Assembly: GCA_022605955.1 (NCBI GenBank)
Contig: JAKCOZ010000007.1
Coordinates: 13,831,501 to 13,895,500, forward strand
Length of the DNA stretch: 64,000 bases
Reading direction: 5' to 3'
Source: Rallus limicola
Lineage: Eukaryota > Chordata > Aves > Gruiformes > Rallidae
Shown here piece by piece: positions 42,001-51,000 of this stretch (positions are counted from its first letter, which is position 1; every line of letters starts with the position of its first letter). The position numbers and the translations under genes were made by a program. The notes below the pieces were generated by a model. The model was not told where the DNA came from and searched no databases. It was given only the letters and a program-made list of their open reading frames with translations.

Positions 42001-45000
42001 ATGCCCAATATGCTGCATTCTGACAAGAATCTTACACCCCAAAAGTGTGCAGCCAGGAGCCTACAAGGCATTGCTGACAGCGTGTTCGACCATTTGAACG
42101 TGGCCAAAAGACCATGTTCTGCACCAAACAGGTCCTGTTTCAGCCTTGCCCAGTGGAGATGTGGAGGGCTGGGAAGCTTTGGGATGATGCCATGCAGACA
42201 CCTGCACACAAACCCTCTCTGTCAGCAGCAGGATATCCCTGAGTAATGAAGCCCTAATAAAGCACTGCAAAAGCCAGTGCAGCCTTGCACAATTTCTGAA
42301 GTGAGAGAGGCCTCCAATTTCAAACAAAAGCAAACCCATACTGTGCACCGACACCTCTGCTCTCTTCTATCACTAGGAAACCTGGTCAATTAAAAGTCAG
42401 TACGGTTAAGAATTCCACACATGACACTTCTGTGGCAGCATAAGGCCCTGAAAATGGAAATGTCAGTCCATGGTCATAAAATCAAGAAAATGTGATCATC
42501 TAGACACATGACAGAACCAATAGGGCAACTAAGAGATTACTCAGAACTACTTTCTGTGACCACCCACAACTAACACAGTTGTTCAAGAGTGAGCCAGTGA
42601 AAACCTTTACCTGTGAAGTACTAATTTCAGAGCACAGGAAACAGTATCACAGCTACTGACTATGTGCAAATGTCAAAGCACATAAGCAAAACAAGACCTA
42701 TTAATACAAAAAGCTCCAAAGAGCAGAAAGTGAAAGGACTACTTCCACAGCCACCATCTCCTCACAAAAAAAAACAAAAAAAAAAAAACCCAAAGCCATT
42801 CCTCACAAAAGTAGCCATAAAAACCAGAGATCTCACACACTAATACAAAGTTTGTCATCAAATGCATAAACCAAAACAAAGCACCTGCAACTCAGTGTTC
42901 TAATCAAGGAACAATACTGAGGGCCCCTTTCATCTTCTCTGCTTCTTGATGTTTGTATTGCACTTGAGAAAAAGTAAATCTAAAGAAAAGAGGAAGAGGG
43001 TCAGAGTGACAAAGCTGCAGACTGGCAGGAATAAGCCACTGCCACCCCCACTATTATTCTCAGAGTCAAGGCACTCACGCAGGGCTCTAATGGGTAGACA
43101 GGCACTAGAATACCACAACATCCCCTTACACCTGCCGTGGAGAAGGCCTCACTTTGCAACCCTGTTGACAATCCTGAATACTCAGAGCTGGAATCAGAAC
43201 TCACATGGTTTAACACCTAGGGCAATGCCCTAAACTGTTATCACTAGACACATTTCACTGCACTCTGTATTTAGTATAACATAAAACAGCTGAAGAAAAA
43301 CTGTCAGACATCCAGATACTCTAACTGAATACCAGGAGAAAATCTCACACAACCCATATTGTTATATCATCACTTCAACCACTTTCTCAGTCTACTAGAG
43401 GGCAAAGAAATGCAAAAGCAGGATTATCTGATTGAGTAAAGTTCTCTCCTGACTCATCCAGGGCAGAAAAATAGTCCTGACAGCACATGTAATATCCTAC
43501 CCTTACAAGTCACAGTATCCCAAAGCTACAAAGAGCTATCTCTCTCATTCAGTCAGAAGTTCCTGTTCTATAATTAAATCATGCAGAACTTCAGGACACA
43601 TCCTAAATAGTGTAACCTATGTTGGAAATATGAAGCTGCAGAAAATACCCCCTCTGGCTGAGGCTGGCCAAACTAACACCCTCACAGGAAAAGCTTCAAG
43701 TTAGATGTCACACCTTGTCTACACAAGAGCAAAGGACAGAAGCCACAAATCATGCCTGAACATCCAATTTTTGCATCAAACGTGGTTGAGAGACAGCAGA
43801 CTAACATACAAACATGTTTTATTTCCAGAATATGAACATACACATGTACAACTTCAGTCCTAGCATTTACCTTCTGAAGACAAGATCTGAAAATTTAAAA
43901 GAATCTTTTTAATATAGTATGACAAACAACTGGAGAGACCTGAATTAGGCAGAGGAAACATTCAAGTACGCATTTAAAGACTGAAAAATAAGACAAGCTA
44001 TTGACCTACTTGCAACATATCATCAACCATAGTCAGAATGTACTGAACCGTCTGTTCCTTGGAGATATGAGTCATCAAGTTTATAAATGTTTTAGCACAC
44101 TAGAAAAATAAGAGAGACATTAAAATTAGGATTAGTGATTGTCTTCACTCCTTTTGATAATATAAAACAGGACCTCATTGATTCACAGTTAAGTCTGACA
44201 TAAACACTGAGCATCCCAACACCTTATTCAACCACAATAGCAGATGAATACATTTGGCATTATATTACAAAGAAAATTTTCTGTCACACTCATCATCACT
44301 CTTTACAAAGTCTTTTATGGCTCTCAAATGGAATAACAAGAACTCACTAGTGAAAAATCAGCAAGTTGCTTCGTTGAAAGTGATTAGAAAAATCTCCATC
44401 ACCATCCTTTTTTTATGGCAGGCAGTAAAAGAACTAAATCAATTGACAAAACAGCAACAAACTTGAACAGAGGGAGGGAAGACAGGTCTATTTTACCTGT
44501 TCACTTCTTATACCTTGTATGCAAATCTCTGTTCACATTTAAACTGTTTTCTGCCTCCTGAAAAACTCTACAGTTTCAGCAACAGATATAAGTTGAAACA
44601 GACACAACACCACTTTTACACAACCTACTTCCCTTTCACCACATACAAATAAAATTGAAATTAAAATGGAATGCTGAACTGCTAGGCTGTAGTTATGTAG
44701 TGGCACATAAAGTTCACCATATATGCTTCTGTCACAATGCAAGTTAGGACCCATTACATAGTAGTCACACAATACAATTGGGGGGGGGGAGGAAATCCAA
44801 CAGAACAGCCTAAAATTAAAGCAGAAAAAGAGGTTGGAAAGTTTTGCATCCTGAAGCATCTCCTACTTTTCATCTTCCTCTCTGCCTCCCCCAACCCTCT
44901 TGACATCAGAGCTTGCTAGAGCCTCAGACTTTGAGGCTGAGATTCTACTGCTTCATAGATCATGACAGCGGTGTTTGACATCTTGCCTGGACTCCATAAG

Positions 45001-48000
45001 CTAAATGGCACTGGTCACCTATCAATCTTCCATCAGCTCTATTCAATGCAGATGTCTCCTATCTTACCATGTCTAAATGACACGAGACACCTGCATCTAA
45101 CTGAATCCCCTTAGCAGTCAGTGGAGTCTAGTAATTATAACTGTTCAGCTAACGGAGCTGAAATGCCACTGGTAGTAGCCCTTAATAAAAAAAGTAGCTC
45201 AAGTACAAGTGTAAATGGTCTAGTAAACCAGGATGAGAAAAGACATATGTAGCTTGTCCCACAACAGAGACCTTCAAAGGCTTTTAATAGCTATTTAGTA
45301 GGTTTTTAAAAGAACATCCAACCTATATTAAAAAAATCATAATAAGCAAGCTTTATACTTCCTCCACAGCACCTTAACTATATACAGCCAACATTAAAGC
45401 AGAGTTAGTATGAAAAATTTCCTCCCATCCTCCCCAAAAGACACATTATTAAAAGAAAAGAAAGTTACTTGATTGCCTTCTGTTTGCAGCAACTCCTGTT
45501 TTTCTTCTGGATTTCTCTTCTGTTCAAATCTTTGAATAAATTCACAGTCTTCACCTGAAATCATCTGCCCTCTGAAAAGCAAATTATGAAACCATAAGCA
45601 ACAAGAACAGTAAGTCATTTCAAACTATATTTGGCTTACGTGGCAAAACTTGGGTAGCGGGGGGCTGCCTTCTGTAAGACGACACCATGCTGGATGGAGT
45701 AATTTCCAACCCACTCTGAAATGGACCCACCGCTGGCCAAAGTTGAGCCCATCTGCGATGGGGGTAGCACCTCTGGGGTAACAGTTAAGAAGGGGGAAAA
45801 CACTGATGCACATCAGCAGCTGGGGGAGAGGAGCGAGAACATGTGAGAGGAGCAGCTCTCTAAACACCCAGGTCAGTGAAGGAGGGGGAGGAGTTGCTCC
45901 AGGCATCAGAGCAGAGATTCCCCTGCAGCCCCTGGAGAAGACTGTGGCAAGGCAGGCTGCCCCCCCGCAGCCCATGGATGATGATGGGGAGCAGAGATTC
46001 CACCTGCAGCCCATGGGGGAACCATGCCAGAGAAGGTAGGTATGCCCTAAAGGAAGCTGGAGTGTATGGAAAGTCCATGCTAGAGCAAGGCTCCTGGTAG
46101 GATCTATGACCCTGTGGAGAAGAGTCTATACTGGAGCAGGCTTCTTGCAACCCCACAGGGGGATCTATACTGGATCAGTCCATTCTTGAAGGATGTACCC
46201 CACGGATTAAAGACCCATGCTGCTGCACTTGATGAGGGTCTGTAGCCAGTGGGTGGGACTCCAGTGGAGCAGAAGAGCATGATAAAGAGCGAGAAACAGA
46301 AACAAAGTGTTATGAACCATCCACACCCCCATTCCCTGTCCCCCTACACTGGTTGGGGTGAGAAGGTAAGAAGCTGGGAGTGAAGTTGAGCCTGAGAAGA
46401 AACAAGATTTTTAGATTCTTTCTTAATTCTCATTATTGTATTTCAAGTAATTGGCAATAAATTAATTTAATTTCCCCAAACAGAGTCCGTTTTGCCCATG
46501 ATGGTAACTGCCAACTCATTTCCCTGTACTTATCTTGACCCAAGAACTTTTTGTTGCATTTCTTCCTCTGGTCTTTTGAATGAGGGAGAGTGGTAAGAGC
46601 AGCTTGGTGGGCAACTGGTGGCCAAGCAAGGTCAACCCACCAAACCAACCTTATTTTCTTCAACTTGGTATCTCAACAGCATTGTTTTAAGTTCTACTGT
46701 GGGATACAGGCTTCATAAAGAACTCCTGTCTGCAAAAGGTCTCACGTACTAACAATTTAAAATGAATGACAGAATAAACTCTCCAAAGCTTTCCCTATGC
46801 ATGGCCTCTGTTCAACAGCATTCTCTAACTAATTCTTTAATTTCTAAAGGCCAAACACAACTGCCAGTGGAAATAAGGGCAGTGGAAATAAGGGCAAGAA
46901 CTTAAATACACACAGCTAGCACATTATGCCAAGATTGTAATACAGAACATGAGTAACAGTCTAATCTCACTGGAAATAAGCGGGAAGATAAAATTAGTTA
47001 TTATAATAAATTTGCCATAAACACTGAGAAGAATTTTAAGGAGTACAGAGAACTCTGTTCCTCATGTATTGTTAGCTTTCACTAGTTACGACCTTTCAGC
47101 TTTTCCTGGTAGTTTAAAAACTGACAGGCACGTGAGCTCATCCAAACACAGGGTAATGGGGCTTAATATAGTAAAACACTGCGGGCACCTAGAAGGTAAC
47201 AGATCTCCACTGACCTCCTTAACTTAATACTGAAGGGTTACTGCCATCATCAATGCTATTGCACAAACCTGCTGACTCAGCTGAGGACCTGGCAGAACAT
47301 CAGTTGCATTTTTGTTACAACACAAAGCTTTCCATCACAACAAATAACAAACTTGTCAAAATTGTACAGCCAGGTAAAAAAAACTAATTTTAAACCAAGC
47401 TTCACTAGGTTACTACCAGGGTTGCTTCAGGAAACAAGACAATTGTGTACTTCATCATCAATACAGAAGTCACAAGGGATGAGAGTATTAGACATTGCTC
47501 CATTTCAGTTATTTCCAAGACTCATCTCCTCTTACATTTCCACTGAGTCAAATATCATTTCCACTTTGCGAAGTTATACAGCCCAAAGTCTTTTAATCCA
47601 TCTTTTCCACATTCCAGGGCAGTTTCCAGATGTTTCACAAAAGGCCCCATTAAAAACCTTGTAAGCTTACAGAAAATGTTCATGTTTTGATTTTATTTGT
47701 TGGGTTGGTGGTTTGTTTGGGGTTTTTTTTTTTAGTTTCTTGAAACACAAACATAAACAAGAACTACAATGTGTTCTTATCTCTCATCTTGCTTAAGTTG
47801 TGATCAGGCCATCCTCAAGACATAACCAAGCCATCTTTTACCTATTTACTTTTCAAGTGAAGAACATCAGTAGTTCAGTACCACGTATTCCAGCTGCTTT
47901 GTAAGAAATATCCTTACATGCACTGACAAAAGGCAACTAAGACTTACTAGATGCAAGATTCAGAATGCCAGTGGTAGTCCTCAACCAGTTTCTACTAAAG

Positions 48001-51000
48001 CCTAGCTACTTATGGACAAAAAAGTACTTAGCCAATAACAACCATTCTGCTACCACATGCTGACTCACGCTCTGCCCTGCCTATGAAGGATGGATTTGAG
48101 TAGTTGCTGAAAGATAAGGACAATTCTTTCACCACAAACACTGGACTTCATGACCCATAACTAGAAGCCTCTCACACTGCAATAAATACTGGCCAAGCCA
48201 GGGACTCCTGGATGATACTGCCATAAAAGTAACCAGATGAGCAGCTTGTTTGTGAGGCTACTGCCACTTAGGAAGCACTGCAAAGATGACATCAGTTGAA
48301 TCCTTAAATTTTAGCCTTAAGGCTTGAAAAAGCCTCAGTCCAGGAAGAGATGCTTCTTTATAGCAAGGCAGCAAGACTATGAGAGTAAGTCTACCAAACT
48401 ATCAAGGGAAAAAAGCTTTCAAGCTTTTGCTGGTATCTTCCATCAGACCACAGGAAAAAAAGAAAAAGGAAAAAAAAGTGTGGGCACTGATATTGCTTAA
48501 CTGCTGAAGTTTGGGTTTTACTTCTCATTGCTTTTTAAGTACCATTCAAAAGACACTTACCAACCCATACAAAACAATACCAGGGATTTTACAGCTTTGT
48601 AAGCAAGTTGTTCATATTTTATTGGGATCTCTTAAGTCTGATCAATAGATTGAGTAATTTCAAATGCATCCATGTTGATTCATCTCATTTTAAAACTGAA
48701 TTATTTCAACTTCAGTAGTAAAACTCAGCAACCAGTACAAAAAAAAAAAAAAAAAAAGGAGAGCAGCCTCAGACAGCTGGTACCAGTTACCATGATGCTT
48801 TTACACTATTACTATATTGTCCTCATCCCATCTTCCAAGAGACAGGAATTTCCTAGCACCTTTAAGAAACCAATGCAAGTAATCAAAGCTTACCTCCATC
48901 CCTTTTCCTAACTTTCTTATTTTCCACGGTATGTCCACACACTATTTTATCAACAGTTAAAAGTCACTTTGACTGCATTTCAGCTCTCTCAGCATACCAG
49001 GTTTAGACCAGGAGACCACATTTTAAAGCCCTGCACTTGAGATATTAAGGCCTTTGAGAGCATGAGCTACAAGAGAGCAAACTGAAGTTATGTAAGATTA
49101 AGAAAGCATGAACTTGCAAGACTATCTTTTAAATCTTCTTGGTCTCCCAATATGATTCAGAAACTTGTGATTCCTTCTTTTTATTGTGCATTTCCTCCAG
49201 CAACTCTTGTTCCTTTTTTTTTGTTGTTGTTCTAATGATTTAACAAAAGTCATTCTGGAGGTTAGGGAGTTAGTTTGTTTTTTAGTTTAGGGGTTTTTTT
49301 TGTTGGTTTTTTTAAAAACCCCAAGCTACACATGCAAGAAGTATGAAGCTTATACAAAACCATCAGTTCAAGGCATAATTTCTTTCTTCCCTGCATCCAC
49401 AGTATCTTGCATGCATAGACATTCATTTGATCCCATGACTCAACAGTTTTGCCATCACAAAATTAAAACAGTAATACAAGGTGGATGTACTCTACAAGAC
49501 TAGACCAAATTAAATTAAAAAACCCCCCAAAACCAAAACCACACATTACAGGATAGGAAACTTCTTGCTTTCTTCTAAAATGGGATTTGCTTTTCAAGTC
49601 AAGAAATTTAGTGTGCTTTGGAAGGTTACCCCACACCCAGAAAACTAAAAACAGATAATTTATCAGAATTCACAAATATGTATGTGTGTGTGTATTTGTG
49701 AAAAGTACTTGAAGACACATAGAAAACCAAGTCTAAATTAGCCATCAGGTATCTCACCTGTATCATCAAGTGTTGTACATTAGAAAATCTACAGTGCAGC
49801 AAGATGCAAGTTAAACTCTGAAACAAGTGCACTTTTCCACAGAACTCATTTATTACCTTTAGAAATCAAAAATCAAACTTGCTTCAGACCCTCCAAAGGC
49901 TTCCTGACACCCAGAGGCAAATGCTGAAAGCAACCACACACTTCACAACACCACCACGTGGTATTTTCAACTATCAGAGGGCATCAACACTTCTAAACTG
50001 CTATGAGCATCATGAGCCAGAGGCAGAAAAGTCTGCACAGAACTAGTGTCCCCAACTACATTTAGTTTCAAGAAGGTTGGCAGACCCTTGGCATCTCCTT
50101 CCATCGTTCCAAGTTTTGCTACTCTCTTCTCCCTCAGAGACAGACATTAGCTAGAAATCAACACAAAGAAAGTGTAAATTTTAGCATTAATTTTTTCCTA
50201 CAGCCTGATTTTGAAGTGCACAGTGAACACAGTAGCAAACTGGTTCTTTGTACAGTTCTCATACCTAAATATTTCATTTCTGTGCCAAAGGTACACACAG
50301 AAAACATCAAAAGTTTGCAGAGTTTGATATTTACAGTTATAAGCTTCAGAAATTGAGTAAAAGAACATGCCAATTAATTTTAGCTTGAACTGACTCTATA
50401 AGAGAAGCTAAGTTAATAGAACCTAGCTGACTATTAGTAAGTCATCTTACTTTTGCACTGAAGAACACAGAGAGAAGAAAAGAACTTCAGCTTCAGAAGT
50501 CTGTCCTGTATGGCCCAGACTTAATGCTGTTGGAACTGATGAAATCTTTTAAGTATCTTTATACACATACAACTGTCACAGCCAGAATTAAAAAAAAAAA
50601 AAAAAGAGCTTCATCAGAATTGTGTGTGAAGTTCTTTAATTCCAACTACATAAACATTGTCTGTAGTTTAAGGAACACAAATAATGTCATGCCTGAGTTG
50701 ACATGTTAATTTAGGGAAAACAAACATAAATATCTTTCCTCTTACATAACTACACCTGAAGACTTGAAGTATGCCTCTGTAAATTTATATGAGAGCTTAC
50801 TACAATAAATGCATAGGCTGCCTGAACAGCAGCTCAGAAGAAAGCAAGAGAAGTGTCCTTCATCATCATCAGTACCCCTTCTTTCTTCTACTCTACAGAA
50901 GGAGAATAAACCAGTCTGACCTGCCGCTAACAGGTTCATTAGAGGCAAACCATTTCCAGACATAACGCACTTCATTGCGGAAATGAGTCAAAGTAACTCC

